Made by a program: the position numbers and the translations under genes
Notes under the pieces: model-generated
Told to the model about the DNA's origin: nothing
Databases searched by the model: none
What the model saw: only the letters and a program-made list of their open reading frames with translations
Source: Bradyrhizobium yuanmingense
Lineage (GTDB): Bacteria > Pseudomonadota > Alphaproteobacteria > Rhizobiales > Xanthobacteraceae
Assembly (NCBI RefSeq): GCF_029167105.1
Contig: NZ_JARFML010000013.1
Coordinates: 62,001-126,000 of the forward strand
Length of the DNA: 64,000 nt
Direction of reading: 5' to 3'
In this document: positions 7,956 through 17,962 of the stretch, in pieces
Position numbering within the stretch: position 1 is the stretch's first letter
Layout: each line of letters opens with the position of its first letter

Positions 7956-8351
7956 TCGGCTGCTGTGCGGGTTTCGCAACACGGGCGGATGCGAGTGCTC
8001 TTTCGCCTTTTCCTGCACGCGCGGTCCGCATCCTCCCCTGGAGGGCAAGGCGAGTCTCGGCTCGCGTCTTGTTCGGGGCACTCTGTGGAGCGCGCGCAAA
8101 ATCGCGGTCGCAATTTTGCAACATGCCGTCACGCGCATCCAGCAGATCTGGCGTGGTTACTGCTCCACTAACTTTGACGACCTGACGTTGCACCGGAAAC
8201 ACACTGCGCATCTTTCCCAATGCGCGGCAATGATCTGCATTGACCCGGTCAACGGCAACCGCATACCGTAACAATCACGATCCGCTGTCGATGATGTTTG
8301 GCAATCCGCCATGCGGCGCAGCACTGAGAAGAACAACAAGGGCTGTGCACC
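7956..8351. other. Intergenic region before the autotransporter
   Basis: No convincing gene is seen. Short open frames on both strands have shadow-like composition. The region must hold the promoter of the autotransporter and whatever minus-strand transcript ends at 7801-7881. Confidence 0.4.
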
Positions 8352-11066
8352 ATGCGCGAATGCATCGGGGCGTCTTCACGACAATCGAACGGCGATCAGG
8401 GCAGACATCCAAGCCACCTTTTATCCTCCACAGGCAAGCGTGCCGCGTTCCGCCGCCTGCTGCTGATGAGCGTCTCGGCGGCCGCGCTATCGGCGCTGTT
8501 GCCGCGATCGGCGGCGGCCCAAACGTGGACCGGTGCCACGAGCAGCGACTGGACCGTAGGCTCGAACTGGTCCGGTGGCACGGCGCCGGCCGGCGGTGCG
8601 GTCACCATTAATTCGATTTTACCGAGTCCGACCATTCTGGGCATCGCCGGTGCGGCGACCAGTACGACAGGGAACATTGGTGTTGCCGTCGGCGGTGGAG
8701 GAGCATCCGGTAACCTGACGATCCAGAATGGCAGCACGCTTACCAGCACTGGGGCGACCCTTCAGATTGGCCAGAGCGTAGGAAATAACGGCATCGTCAC
8801 GGTGACCGGAGCCGGATCGCGGTGGAATTTGTCCGGCTCCCAGTTGGTCGTCGGCGTCGCCGGCAACGGCACACTCAACGTTGAGAACGGAGCGACTGTC
8901 GTCGCGCAAAACGGAATCAGACTCGGGAACAACGCCGGGAGTTCCGGCACGCTCAACATCAGAAGTGGCGGCGTCCTGGAGACAACGAACATAACCTTGG
9001 GCTCGGGAACGCGGCAAATAAACTTTGACAACGCAACTGTCCGGGCATTGGCCAATAGCTCCAGCTTTTTGGGCGGGGCGGTCAACCAAACCAATATTGC
9101 CGCGGGCGGGCTGACAGTCGATACTAACGGGTTCAACGTCAGAACGCTGGGATTCTCAGGGGTGGGCGGATTGACCAAGCTCGGCGCCGGGACCTTCACG
9201 CTGGGCGCCGGCAGCTTCTATACCGGCGAAACGGTGATCCAGCAGGGCACGCTGGCGCTGGCGGGCCCCGCAGGTTCTGCCAATGATGCCCTCGCCAATT
9301 CGAGCCGGGTGGTCGCCAACGCAACGTTCGATATTTCAGCCATCAGCGGCACGGCCTCACACATCAAGAGCCTGGCAGGAAGCGGGACCGTCGCGATCGG
9401 CACAAAAGATCTGATCATCACCAACGCCAACGATACCTTCGCCGGCACCATCAACGGCACCGGCGGGCTGACGATCACGAGCGGCACGCAGACGCTGTCA
9501 GGGGCCAACACCTATGGCGGCGCGACCACGCTAACCGGCGGCACGCTGCGGGGCGGCGCTGCGGGCGCCTTCAGTGCCGTTTCCACCTATGCCGCCAACG
9601 CGGGCACAACGCTCGACCTGAACGGCTTCAATCAGACGGTGGCATCGCTGGATAATGCCGGCACCTTGCGGTTCGGCAGCGCGCCGGGGACCACACTGAC
9701 GGTGACCGGCAACTATGTCGGCAGCGACGGGACGCTTCTGCTCAATACGGCGCTCGGCGGCGACGGCTCGATCACCGACCGCATCGTGGTGCAGGGAAGC
9801 ACAAGCGGCGCCTCAACGCTGCGCATCGCCAATATCGGCGGCAGCGGTGGACAGACCGTCGAGGGCATCAAGGTGATCGACATCGCCGGCGCCTCGAACG
9901 GCACCTTCGCGCTGCAGGGCGATTACGTCATTGGCGGCCAGCAGGCCGTCGGCGGCGGCGCCTATGCCTATACGCTGCAGCAGAACGGGATCAGCACGCC
10001 GGCCGACGGCGACTGGTATCTGCGGTCCAGCCTGATCAATCCGCCGCCATCAGCACCCGCCGGACCGCTCTACCAGGCCGGCGTTCCCTTGTACGAGAAC
10101 TACGCCCACGTGCTGCTCGGGATGAACCAGGCGCCGAGCCTGCAGCAGCGCATCGGCAACCGCTATTGGGGCGGCAGCGGGGCGATGGCGCGCGCCGGCG
10201 TCAATACCGCGCAGACTGCCGAGGGGTCATGGACGCAATCGGCCTTCTGGGGCCGGATCGAAGGCGGGCAGAGCGCATTGCGGCCGTCCAATACCACGGG
10301 ATCGACCTATGATTCCGACGAGATGAAAGCGCAGGCCGGGCTCGACGGCGTCGCACTCGACAACGGGCGCGGCCGGCTGATCGTCGGCCTCACGGCGCAA
10401 TACGGCCTGACCACGGCCTTCGTCACTTCTGCCTTCGGCAACGGCCGCATCCGCGCACAAGGAACCGGCGTGGGCGCGACCGCGACCTGGTACGGCCACG
10501 ATGGTTTCTATGTCGACGGCCAGGCGCAGACCATGTTCTACCGCAGCGACCTGTCATCGGCGCTTGTGGGTAGCATGACGCATGGCAATGAAGGCTTCGG
10601 TTATGCGTTCAGCCTCGAGGGTGGCAAGCGGATCGCGATCGGCAATGGCTTCTGGCTGGCGCCGCAGGCGCAGCTTGCCTATTCAAAGGTCGGCTTCGAT
10701 GCCTTCACCGACCGCTTCGGCGCGCTGGTCTCGCTCGGCAATGCCGACAGCCTGCTCGGCCGCCTCGGGCTGTCGCTCAATCATCAGCGCACCTGGAACG
10801 ACGGCACGGGCATCGTCCGCTCCGACCTCTACGCCATCGGCAATCTGCACTACGAGTTCCTGGGCGGCACCAGGATCGATGTCGCCGGCACCGGATTCGC
10901 GAGCGGCCACGACCGCCTGTGGGGCAGCATCGGCGGCGGCGGCACATATAGCTGGGCGAACGGCCGTTATGCCGTGTTCGGCGAGATCACCTACCGCGCG
11001 AGCGTTGATGATCCCTCTGACAATCACGGCTACAGGGGCACCGGCGGTTTCCGCATCGTGTGGTAA
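8352..11066 (+). CDS. Autotransporter outer-membrane beta-barrel protein
   Basis: This 904-residue type V secreted protein begins with an extended signal region: about 35 polar/basic residues, then a hydrophobic stretch ending SAAAQ near residue 57. The passenger is a Gly/Thr/Asn/Ala-rich beta-helix with autotransporter-associated strand repeats such as GGLTKLGAGTFTLG and TYGGATTLTGGTLRGG. A linker (DGDWYLRS, YENYAHVLLGMNQAPSLQQR) leads to a C-terminal barrel of about 270 residues ending in an aromatic residue (RIVW). No protease or lipase triad was recognised, so adhesion or surface display is the likely role. A shorter start at 8466 is possible, but it would drop the extended signal segment that many large autotransporters carry. 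Confidence 0.88.
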   Translation: MRECIGASSRQSNGDQGRHPSHLLSSTGKRAAFRRLLLMSVSAAALSALLPRSAAAQTWTGATSSDWTVGSNWSGGTAPAGGAVTINSILPSPTILGIAGAATSTTGNIGVAVGGGGASGNLTIQNGSTLTSTGATLQIGQSVGNNGIVTVTGAGSRWNLSGSQLVVGVAGNGTLNVENGATVVAQNGIRLGNNAGSSGTLNIRSGGVLETTNITLGSGTRQINFDNATVRALANSSSFLGGAVNQTNIAAGGLTVDTNGFNVRTLGFSGVGGLTKLGAGTFTLGAGSFYTGETVIQQGTLALAGPAGSANDALANSSRVVANATFDISAISGTASHIKSLAGSGTVAIGTKDLIITNANDTFAGTINGTGGLTITSGTQTLSGANTYGGATTLTGGTLRGGAAGAFSAVSTYAANAGTTLDLNGFNQTVASLDNAGTLRFGSAPGTTLTVTGNYVGSDGTLLLNTALGGDGSITDRIVVQGSTSGASTLRIANIGGSGGQTVEGIKVIDIAGASNGTFALQGDYVIGGQQAVGGGAYAYTLQQNGISTPADGDWYLRSSLINPPPSAPAGPLYQAGVPLYENYAHVLLGMNQAPSLQQRIGNRYWGGSGAMARAGVNTAQTAEGSWTQSAFWGRIEGGQSALRPSNTTGSTYDSDEMKAQAGLDGVALDNGRGRLIVGLTAQYGLTTAFVTSAFGNGRIRAQGTGVGATATWYGHDGFYVDGQAQTMFYRSDLSSALVGSMTHGNEGFGYAFSLEGGKRIAIGNGFWLAPQAQLAYSKVGFDAFTDRFGALVSLGNADSLLGRLGLSLNHQRTWNDGTGIVRSDLYAIGNLHYEFLGGTRIDVAGTGFASGHDRLWGSIGGGGTYSWANGRYAVFGEITYRASVDDPSDNHGYRGTGGFRIVW

Positions 11067-11116
11067 GCTTGCGCACCTGATCTCGATCTGATTGCGTCGC
11101 CATCTGCGCGCAGTGG

Positions 11117-12364
11117 ATGCGTGGATGTTCTGCAATTGGTCCTCCCTACATTGACACGGATGTGACGGCCGGGGCAGGTTTTCTCATTGCTGGCGAATCA
11201 GCGATTGCCTCACGCCGAGTACCACTTGGACAACTCCCAGTGCTTTCGAGACTGATATCGTTGCTGCGCCGCATCCCTGCGGTGAACTGGGCGTTTTCCC
11301 GACTCCGGCCTGTGCCGCACAGCGGCAACATTGAGGTCGCGCCGACCGTCACGGATGCTTCGCCCGCTATCATCGAAGACGTCGCGGTCCCGGCTCAAGC
11401 TCCAAGCGCCGAGATCAGCACCGCTCCGGTGCGCGACGACGCTACCCCCGCCACCCAGGCTCTGGTCGCGGAGAATCCGTCCGACGAAATCCGTATCAGC
11501 GGGGACCCTTCTCCGGAGGCGGTACCGGAAATCGAGGCGCCCGCGACGCCGCCAGCCTCCGAGGAGGTGCTGGCTGCATCAGCCGGCGCGGAGAGCGAGC
11601 CAGTTGCAGCCTCTGATCTCGCCATCGTTGACGACGATCCATCGCCTGCTGAGATTCCTGCAGAGATCGACTCCGCCGTCTTAGAAGAGGTTGTGGTTTC
11701 GTCAGCGGACGTCGCGACCGCCTTGACTGATGTCCCTGATGTCATCATTGAGGCAGCCTCCTCGCCCGACGTTTCCGCCGCCGTCGATCCGGTCGCCGTC
11801 GAAGAAGTCGAGCTTCTCCGTGCCGAGGCCGATAGCGTCACGACCGATGCTTCTGAAGCCGGCGCCGACAGCGAACCGGCGCCCGTTGTCGAAAGCCCGC
11901 AAGTCCCTACAAACGATGTTCCGCTCGCTGCGGCGACTAACGACTCATTGAGCGGCGTCACCGACATCGAGCCGGCTCCGGCCCTCGCGTCTCCTTCGCC
12001 AGAGCTCCGTCGCGTACCGAAAGTTCGCGCGAGAGCCGCAGAGCCCGCCGACCGCGCCGCGCTGATCCGGCAGCGCTGGGCGGAGAGCGGAATTAGGATG
12101 TGGAATCCGCGGCTGCACGGCACCGGCGAAGCCGCGCTGAACATCCAGGGAAGCATCGGGCTGCTGCCCCCGGCACCCGGCGAGACGATGCCGCGCTACG
12201 ACAAGCTGGAATTCAGGATGCTCGGCGGACAGATCGTCTGTGAGGGCGTGATCGTCGAGGCACCGGTCCAGGCGAGCCATCGGAGCTTCACGCAGCTTGC
12301 CGAGCCGCGGACCATCGAGCGCGTCCGCGAACCGGTGCGCGAGCGCCAGGCCGTTCTCGCCTGA
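11117..12364 (+). CDS. Uncharacterised Ala/Glu/Pro-rich protein with conserved-looking C-terminal segment
   Basis: This is up to 415 residues. Three parts can be seen: a basic, hydrophobic-patterned N terminus (VLSRLISLLRRIPAVNWAF), about 230 residues of acidic low-complexity sequence rich in Ala, Val, Glu, Asp and Pro, and a compact C terminus with IRQRWAESGIRMWNPRLHG and YDKLEFRMLGGQIVCEGV. The true start may be the GTG at 11240, just before the basic segment, because the preceding 41 residues look unstructured. It has no signal peptide or catalytic motif that I recognise. It lies downstream of the autotransporter and upstream of the c-di-GMP gene, with gaps that suggest independent transcription. 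The function is unknown. Confidence 0.7.
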   Translation: MRGCSAIGPPYIDTDVTAGAGFLIAGESAIASRRVPLGQLPVLSRLISLLRRIPAVNWAFSRLRPVPHSGNIEVAPTVTDASPAIIEDVAVPAQAPSAEISTAPVRDDATPATQALVAENPSDEIRISGDPSPEAVPEIEAPATPPASEEVLAASAGAESEPVAASDLAIVDDDPSPAEIPAEIDSAVLEEVVVSSADVATALTDVPDVIIEAASSPDVSAAVDPVAVEEVELLRAEADSVTTDASEAGADSEPAPVVESPQVPTNDVPLAAATNDSLSGVTDIEPAPALASPSPELRRVPKVRARAAEPADRAALIRQRWAESGIRMWNPRLHGTGEAALNIQGSIGLLPPAPGETMPRYDKLEFRMLGGQIVCEGVIVEAPVQASHRSFTQLAEPRTIERVREPVRERQAVLA

Positions 12365-12704
12365 TCCTTTCTTCCGCGGCCTCCATAGCAATGTGCTAGG
12401 CTCGACATGCTTCGACCGCAGGCGTGACGATCGGACGCTAGGCCTCTCGCCCGCTTTTCGCTCGCGCTGCACCCATGGTCAGCGGGTGGTAGCTGCAGCG
12501 ATTTCGGGCGTCTTGTGCCTGAGACATGCGCGCGTTGCCGCCGGATATCCTTAACGGGACCTCACCAATGCACGCGACCGGAAAATGTAGAGGCAGCGCG
12601 CAACCAGTGCTGGCCTAGCCCGGGTCAGGATCGATCTAACGGGCCCTTTACCCCTGCCGTGCAAGATTGCCCACGTTTTCAGGGGATCTGGGGCTCGTAT
12701 TTCA
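12365..12704. other. 340-bp intergenic region
   Basis: This region lies between the Ala/Glu-rich protein and the GGDEF-EAL gene. I see no gene, strong hairpin or recognisable operator. The promoter of the downstream gene should lie here. Confidence 0.4.
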
Positions 12705-14714
12705 ATGCCTATTGCCGATTTCAAATCTCATCTTGCTGCCGCGATGCGATTGTTTCGCGTTCCTGCCGACAATCCGGACCTGACGCGGGCGCAATTCGAC
12801 GCCTTCTCCAAGCAGATCCCGCTGCTCTACTTCATCCTCATCAGCAACACGATTGCGGTCGCCTACACCTATGTGAACGTGGCGCCGGACTGGCTGACGA
12901 TGATCGTGCCGGCCGTGCTGACGGTGCTCGCGGGCTTACGGACCTTCTGGTGGCTGCGCCAGCGCCGGCTGGTGCGCAGCGATGCCGACATCCTGCGCAA
13001 TCTGCGCGCCACCAACTGGCTGACCCTGCCGATCGGTGCCGGCTTCACCGCCTGGTCCTTCGCGCTCTATCCCTACGGCGATCCCTTCGCCAAGAGCCAG
13101 GTCGCGTTCTACATGGCGGTCACCGTGATCGGCTGCATCTTCTCGCTGATGCATCTGCGCTCGGCGGCGCTGATCGTGACGCTGATCGTCGACGTGCCCT
13201 ATGTGCTGTTCTTCTTCGCCACGGGCGAGCCGACGCTGAAGGCGATCGCGGTCAACAACCTCCTTGTTTCCGGCGCGATGGTGACGGTGCTGTTCATCTA
13301 CTACCGCGACTTCGCCGATCTCGTCGCCAGCCGCAAGTCGCTGCTCGCGCAACAGGCGGCGACGCAGGCGCTCTCTGACGAGAACTTCCGCCTTGCCAAT
13401 CTCGATTCACTCACCGAGCTGCCGAACCGCCGCCGCTTCTTCGCCGAGCTGTCGAGCGCCTTCACCGATGCCGAACGCAGGAACTATCGGATCGCGGTCG
13501 GCATCATCGATCTCGACGGCTTCAAGCCGATCAACGACAATTACGGCCATTCGGTCGGAGACCGCGTCCTGATCGAGGCCGGCCGGCGCATCCGCGAGGT
13601 CTGCGAGGGCTTTGGTCCGCAGCGGGTCGAATTCGCCCGACTCGGCGGCGACGAGTTCGGCCTGGTCGTTTGCGGCGACCCCGACGATGCGGACCTGCTA
13701 CGGCTGGGCCAGCGCATCGGTGACCAGGTCAAGCTTCCCTACCAGCTCGACACTGCCCATACCGGGCTGTCCTGCTCGATCGGCTTTGCGTCGTTTCCCC
13801 AATCGGCAACGACCGCGGAAGCACTCTATGAATGTGCCGACTATTCGCTCTATCATGCCAAGCGCCACCTGCGCGGCCGCACCGTGATCTTCTCGAGCGA
13901 GCTCGAGGCCGAGATCCGCAGTCGCGGAGTCATCGAGAATCTGCTGCGCACCGCCGATTTCAGCACCGAGATGGACCTGGTGTTCCAGCCGATCGTCGAT
14001 GCCATGAGCGAGCACACCACCGGCTTCGAGGTCCTGGCGCGCTGGCGCAGCGCCCGCCTCGGCCTGGTCTCCCCGGCCGATTTCATTCCGGCCGCCGAGC
14101 GCATCGGACTGATCCGGCCGCTGACGCAAGCGCTGCTGGTGCGCGCGCTCGCCATCGCCAGGACATGGCCCGATCACATCCGCCTGTCATTCAACCTCTC
14201 AGCCCACGATGTCTGTGCGGCGGAGGGCATCCTGCCGCTGATCTCGATCATCGAGAAGAGCGGGCTGCCGCCGCGCCGGATCGATTTCGAGATCACCGAG
14301 ACCGCCGTCACCTTCGACTTCGTCCGCGCACAGCAATCGATCGCAACGCTGAAGGCAATGGGCTGCGGCATCTCGCTGGACGATTTCGGCACCGGCTATT
14401 CGTCGTTGAGCCACGTGCACCGGTTGCCGCTCGACAAGATCAAGGTCGACCGCAGCTTCGTTTCCGACATCAACGAGAATCCCGTCAGCCACAAGATCAT
14501 CAAATCGCTCACCGGTCTCTGCGACGACATGGAGATCGCCTGCGTCGTCGAGGGCGTCGAGACGCGTGCTCAGCTCGACACCTTGCGCCGCCTGGGATGC
14601 GACTTCATCCAGGGTTACTATTTCGCCAAGCCGATGCCGGCCGATGCGATTGGCGACCATCTTGCGAAGGAGAGCCGGCGCCTCGACGGCACCGGGACCA
14701 AGGTCGTGGCCTGA
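12705..14714 (+). CDS. Membrane-bound GGDEF-EAL protein (diguanylate cyclase/phosphodiesterase)
   Basis: This is a 669-residue inner-membrane enzyme of c-di-GMP turnover. Residues ~35-200 contain about six hydrophobic helices forming a membrane sensor. A GGDEF domain follows, with LTELPNRRRFF and an intact GGDEF at 314-318, then an EAL domain. The signature Glu is in EVL (442-444), with DFEITET, DDFGTGYSSLSHVHRLPLD and VVEGVET also present, so both catalytic sites look competent. No RxxD inhibitory site was identified with certainty. The ribosome binding site is weak, and an internal ATG at 12747 would still keep the membrane part. It converges with hutU, 7 bp apart, and has no evident operon partner. 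Confidence 0.93.
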   Translation: MPIADFKSHLAAAMRLFRVPADNPDLTRAQFDAFSKQIPLLYFILISNTIAVAYTYVNVAPDWLTMIVPAVLTVLAGLRTFWWLRQRRLVRSDADILRNLRATNWLTLPIGAGFTAWSFALYPYGDPFAKSQVAFYMAVTVIGCIFSLMHLRSAALIVTLIVDVPYVLFFFATGEPTLKAIAVNNLLVSGAMVTVLFIYYRDFADLVASRKSLLAQQAATQALSDENFRLANLDSLTELPNRRRFFAELSSAFTDAERRNYRIAVGIIDLDGFKPINDNYGHSVGDRVLIEAGRRIREVCEGFGPQRVEFARLGGDEFGLVVCGDPDDADLLRLGQRIGDQVKLPYQLDTAHTGLSCSIGFASFPQSATTAEALYECADYSLYHAKRHLRGRTVIFSSELEAEIRSRGVIENLLRTADFSTEMDLVFQPIVDAMSEHTTGFEVLARWRSARLGLVSPADFIPAAERIGLIRPLTQALLVRALAIARTWPDHIRLSFNLSAHDVCAAEGILPLISIIEKSGLPPRRIDFEITETAVTFDFVRAQQSIATLKAMGCGISLDDFGTGYSSLSHVHRLPLDKIKVDRSFVSDINENPVSHKIIKSLTGLCDDMEIACVVEGVETRAQLDTLRRLGCDFIQGYYFAKPMPADAIGDHLAKESRRLDGTGTKVVA

Positions 14715-14721
14715 ACCTCGT

Positions 14722-16392
14722 CTACTCCCCCAGGCTCGGCAGATCGAGCTCCTTGTCGCGCGCGCACTCGATTGCGATGTCGTAGCCTGCATCGGCGTGC
14801 CGCATGACGCCGGTGGCGGGATCGTTCCACAGCACGCGCTCGATCCGCTTCGCAGCCTCGGGCGTGCCGTCGGCGACGATCACCATGCCCGCGTGCTGCG
14901 AGTAGCCGATGCCGACGCCGCCGCCATGATGCAGCGACACCCAGGTCGCTCCGCTGGCGCAATTGAGCAGCGCATTGAGCAACGGCCAGTCGGACACGGC
15001 GTCCGATCCGTCCTTCATCGCCTCGGTCTCGCGGTTGGGGCTCGCCACCGAGCCGCTGTCGAGATGATCGCGGCCGATCACGATCGGCGCTTTCAATTCG
15101 CCGCGCGCCACCATCTCGTTGAAGGCAAGGCCGAGGCGATGGCGATCGCCGAGGCCGACCCAGCAGATGCGTGCCGGCAGGCCCTGGAATTTGATGCGCG
15201 CCTTTGCCATGTCGAGCCAATTGTGCAGATGCTTGTCGTCAGGCATCAGCTCCTTGACCTTGGCATCGGTCTTGAAGATGTCCTCGGGATCGCCCGACAG
15301 CGCGGCCCAGCGGAATGGCCCGACGCCGCGGCAGAACAGCGGGCGGATATAGGCGGGCACGAAGCCGGGAAAATCGAACGCGTTCTTCAGGCCCATATCC
15401 TGCGCCATCTGGCGAATGTTGTTGCCGTAGTCGAGCGTCGGGATGCCCTGGGCGTGGAAATCCAGCATGGCCTGGACATGCTCGACCATCGACGTCTTCG
15501 AGGCGCGCTCCACGGCCTTCGGATCGGACGCGCGCTTGGCTTCCCATTCGGCAAGCGTCCAGTCCTTCGGCAAGTAGCCATTGATGGGATCGTGCGCGCT
15601 GGTCTGGTCGGTGACGATGTCGGGCTTGACGCCGCGGCGCACCAGTTCAGGGAAGATCTCCGCGGCGTTGCCGAGCAGGCCGACCGAGACCGCCTTGTTC
15701 GTCTTCGCGGCGTCCGCCATGATCGCGAGCGCTTCATCAAGCGTTGCGGCTTGCCGGTCGAGATAACCGGTCCGCAGGCGCATCTCGATGCGGCTCGGCT
15801 GGCATTCGACCGCAAGCATCGAAGCGCCGGCCATGGTCGCCGCCAGCGGCTGCGCGCCGCCCATGCCTCCCAAGCCGGCCGTGAGAATCCATTTACCCGC
15901 GAGGCTGCCGCCGTAATGACGCCGACCGACCTCGACGAAGGTTTCATAGGTGCCCTGCACGATGCCCTGGCTGCCGATATAGATCCAGGAGCCCGCCGTC
16001 ATCTGGCCGTACATCATCAGGCCCTGGCGATCGAGCTCGTTGAAATGATCGAGCGTCGCCCAATGCGGCACGATGTTGGAATTCGCGATCAGCACGCGCG
16101 GTGCATCGGCATGGGTGCGGAACACGCCGACCGGCTTGCCGGACTGCACCAGCAGCGTCTGGTCGGCTTCGAGCTTGCGCAAGGCCGCAACGATCCGGTC
16201 AAAACTCTCCCAGTCGCGCGCGGCGCGGCCGATGCCGCCATAGACGACGAGCTCGCTCGGGCGTTCCGCAACGTCAGGATCGAGATTGTTCATCAGCATG
16301 CGCAGCGGCGCTTCCGTGAGCCAGCTCTTGGCGCTGATGTCGCTGCCGCGGGGAGCGCGGATGGTGCGGTCATTGTCCAGTCGGCGGTTCAT
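14722..16392 (-). CDS. hutU: Urocanate hydratase
   Basis: This 556-residue cytoplasmic enzyme is the usual family length. It converts urocanate to imidazolonepropionate with tightly bound NAD+, the second step of histidine degradation. Seen: the glycine-rich NAD-binding GLGGMGGAQPLA (~173-184), YIRPLFCRGVGPFRWAAL with the conserved Cys, and VSLHHGGGVGIGYSQHAG near the C terminus. The start at 16392 (MNRRLDNDR) is preferred to an extended frame from 16464 because it matches the family's N terminus and leaves a 10-bp gap to hutH. It is the last gene of the hutI-hutH-hutU operon. Confidence 0.97.
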   Translation of the reverse strand: MNRRLDNDRTIRAPRGSDISAKSWLTEAPLRMLMNNLDPDVAERPSELVVYGGIGRAARDWESFDRIVAALRKLEADQTLLVQSGKPVGVFRTHADAPRVLIANSNIVPHWATLDHFNELDRQGLMMYGQMTAGSWIYIGSQGIVQGTYETFVEVGRRHYGGSLAGKWILTAGLGGMGGAQPLAATMAGASMLAVECQPSRIEMRLRTGYLDRQAATLDEALAIMADAAKTNKAVSVGLLGNAAEIFPELVRRGVKPDIVTDQTSAHDPINGYLPKDWTLAEWEAKRASDPKAVERASKTSMVEHVQAMLDFHAQGIPTLDYGNNIRQMAQDMGLKNAFDFPGFVPAYIRPLFCRGVGPFRWAALSGDPEDIFKTDAKVKELMPDDKHLHNWLDMAKARIKFQGLPARICWVGLGDRHRLGLAFNEMVARGELKAPIVIGRDHLDSGSVASPNRETEAMKDGSDAVSDWPLLNALLNCASGATWVSLHHGGGVGIGYSQHAGMVIVADGTPEAAKRIERVLWNDPATGVMRHADAGYDIAIECARDKELDLPSLGE

Positions 16393-16402
16393 GTGGGCCT
16401 CT

Positions 16403-17962
16403 TCAGACGAGTCTCGGAAACGGATCGGTAGGAAGCTGGGCGAGCGCGGCAGTTGGAAGCGCATCGGCCTCGATCAATGCAGCGGCCTTGGCGAGGTCGC
16501 CGGCCATGTAGCGGTCGGCACCCAGTGCGGGCACCTGCTCACGCAACGCGGCAATGACGGCGACCAGCGGCGCACTGGTTGCATGCGGCGCGCGCAGCGT
16601 GATGCCCTGAGCGGCGACCAGAAGCTCGATGCCGAGGATGGCGGCGAGATTGTCGGCCATATCGGACAGGCGCCGCGCAGCATGCGCGGCCATCGAGACA
16701 TGGTCTTCCTGATTGGCGCTGGTCGGCGTCGAATCGATCGAGCAGGCGAGCGCACGCTGCTTGTTCTCGGCATAGAGTGCGGCCGCCGTCACCTCGGCGA
16801 TCATGAAGCCGGAATTGATGCCGGGATCGGGGGTGAGGAACGGCGGCAGTCCGAAATTGAGCGCGGGGTCGACCAGCGTCGCGATGCGCCGCTCGCTGAT
16901 GGCGCCGATTTCCGACAGCGCCAGCGCGATGGCATCTGCGGCAAACGCCACCGGCTCGGCGTGGAAATTGCCGCCGGAGACGATCTCCCCGGTCTCGACC
17001 AGCACCAGCGGATTGTCGGTGACGGCATTGGCCTCCACGATCAGCGTGTGCGCCGCCTGCGTGATCAGATCGAGCGCGGCGCCTGCAACTTGCGGCTGGC
17101 AGCGCAGGCAATAAGGATCCTGCACGCGTTCATCGCCCTCGAGATGCGACAGGCGGATGTCGCTGCCATCGAGCAGCGCGGTCAGCGTCGCCGCCGCGGC
17201 GATCTGGCCGGCATGGCCGCGCAGCGCCTGGATCTCGGGCCGGAACGGCGCCGTCGAGGCCATCGCCGCATCCACCGACAGCGCACCGGTCACGAGTGCG
17301 GCGCGGGCGAGGCGAAACGCGCGCAGTACGCCCGAGAGAGCGTAGGCGGTCGAGAATTGTGTGCCGTTGATCAGCGCGAGGCCTTCCTTCGGCCCAAGGG
17401 TCAGCGGCGTGAGGCCGGCGGCCGCGAGTGCCTCGCTGCCGGATACAGTCTTACCATCGACGATCGCCTGGCCTTCGCCGATCATCACGGCCGTCATATG
17501 CGCGAGCGGTGCCAGATCGCCGGAGGCGCCGACCGAGCCCTGCTGCGGCACCAGCGGATAGACGCCACGGGCCAGCATGTCCTGCAACTGCTCGATCACG
17601 GCGCGGCGCACGCCGGAAGCGCCGCGGCCGAGCGAGACGATCTTCAGCGCCATCATCAGGCGCACGATGGGCTCCGGTGTCGGCTGGCCGACGCCGCAGC
17701 AATGCGAGACGATGAGGTTGCGCTGGAGCAGCGCGGTCTGGTCCGGCGGGATGCGCTTCGATGCGAGCTTCCCGAAGCCGGTGTTGATGCCGTAGACGGG
17801 GACGTCGGCCTGCGCGGCCCGCGTGACGATCTGCGCAGCCGCCTCGACCCGCGGCCAGAACGAGGGATCGAGCACGACGGGGGCACCTTCGAGCACGCGC
17901 GCGAGATCGTCGAGGCTCACTGTTCCCGGCTTGACGACGATCGCCGTCTCCTGCTTCGTCAC
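16403..17962 (-). CDS. hutH: Histidine ammonia-lyase
   Basis: This is a 519-residue enzyme that deaminates L-histidine to urocanate, the first pathway step. The Ala-Ser-Gly triad that self-cyclises into the MIO electrophile is at 146-148, inside GSVGASGDLAPLAHM. Other family signatures are YGINTGFG and the region around NADNPLV (here VTDNPLVL). I start it at the GTG at 17962: GGAGGGG lies just upstream, and the codon forms a GTGA overlap with the hutI stop at 17959, a sign of translational coupling. An ATG at 17974 is the alternative but lacks its own binding site. Second gene of hutIHU. Confidence 0.96.
   Translation of the reverse strand: MTKQETAIVVKPGTVSLDDLARVLEGAPVVLDPSFWPRVEAAAQIVTRAAQADVPVYGINTGFGKLASKRIPPDQTALLQRNLIVSHCCGVGQPTPEPIVRLMMALKIVSLGRGASGVRRAVIEQLQDMLARGVYPLVPQQGSVGASGDLAPLAHMTAVMIGEGQAIVDGKTVSGSEALAAAGLTPLTLGPKEGLALINGTQFSTAYALSGVLRAFRLARAALVTGALSVDAAMASTAPFRPEIQALRGHAGQIAAAATLTALLDGSDIRLSHLEGDERVQDPYCLRCQPQVAGAALDLITQAAHTLIVEANAVTDNPLVLVETGEIVSGGNFHAEPVAFAADAIALALSEIGAISERRIATLVDPALNFGLPPFLTPDPGINSGFMIAEVTAAALYAENKQRALACSIDSTPTSANQEDHVSMAAHAARRLSDMADNLAAILGIELLVAAQGITLRAPHATSAPLVAVIAALREQVPALGADRYMAGDLAKAAALIEADALPTAALAQLPTDPFPRLV

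Noticed and set aside
14566..16431. 621-codon plus-strand open frame opposite hutU
   Set aside because: Antisense to hutU with Arg/Ala/Asp/His-rich shadow composition and no domain; caused by GC-rich codon bias.
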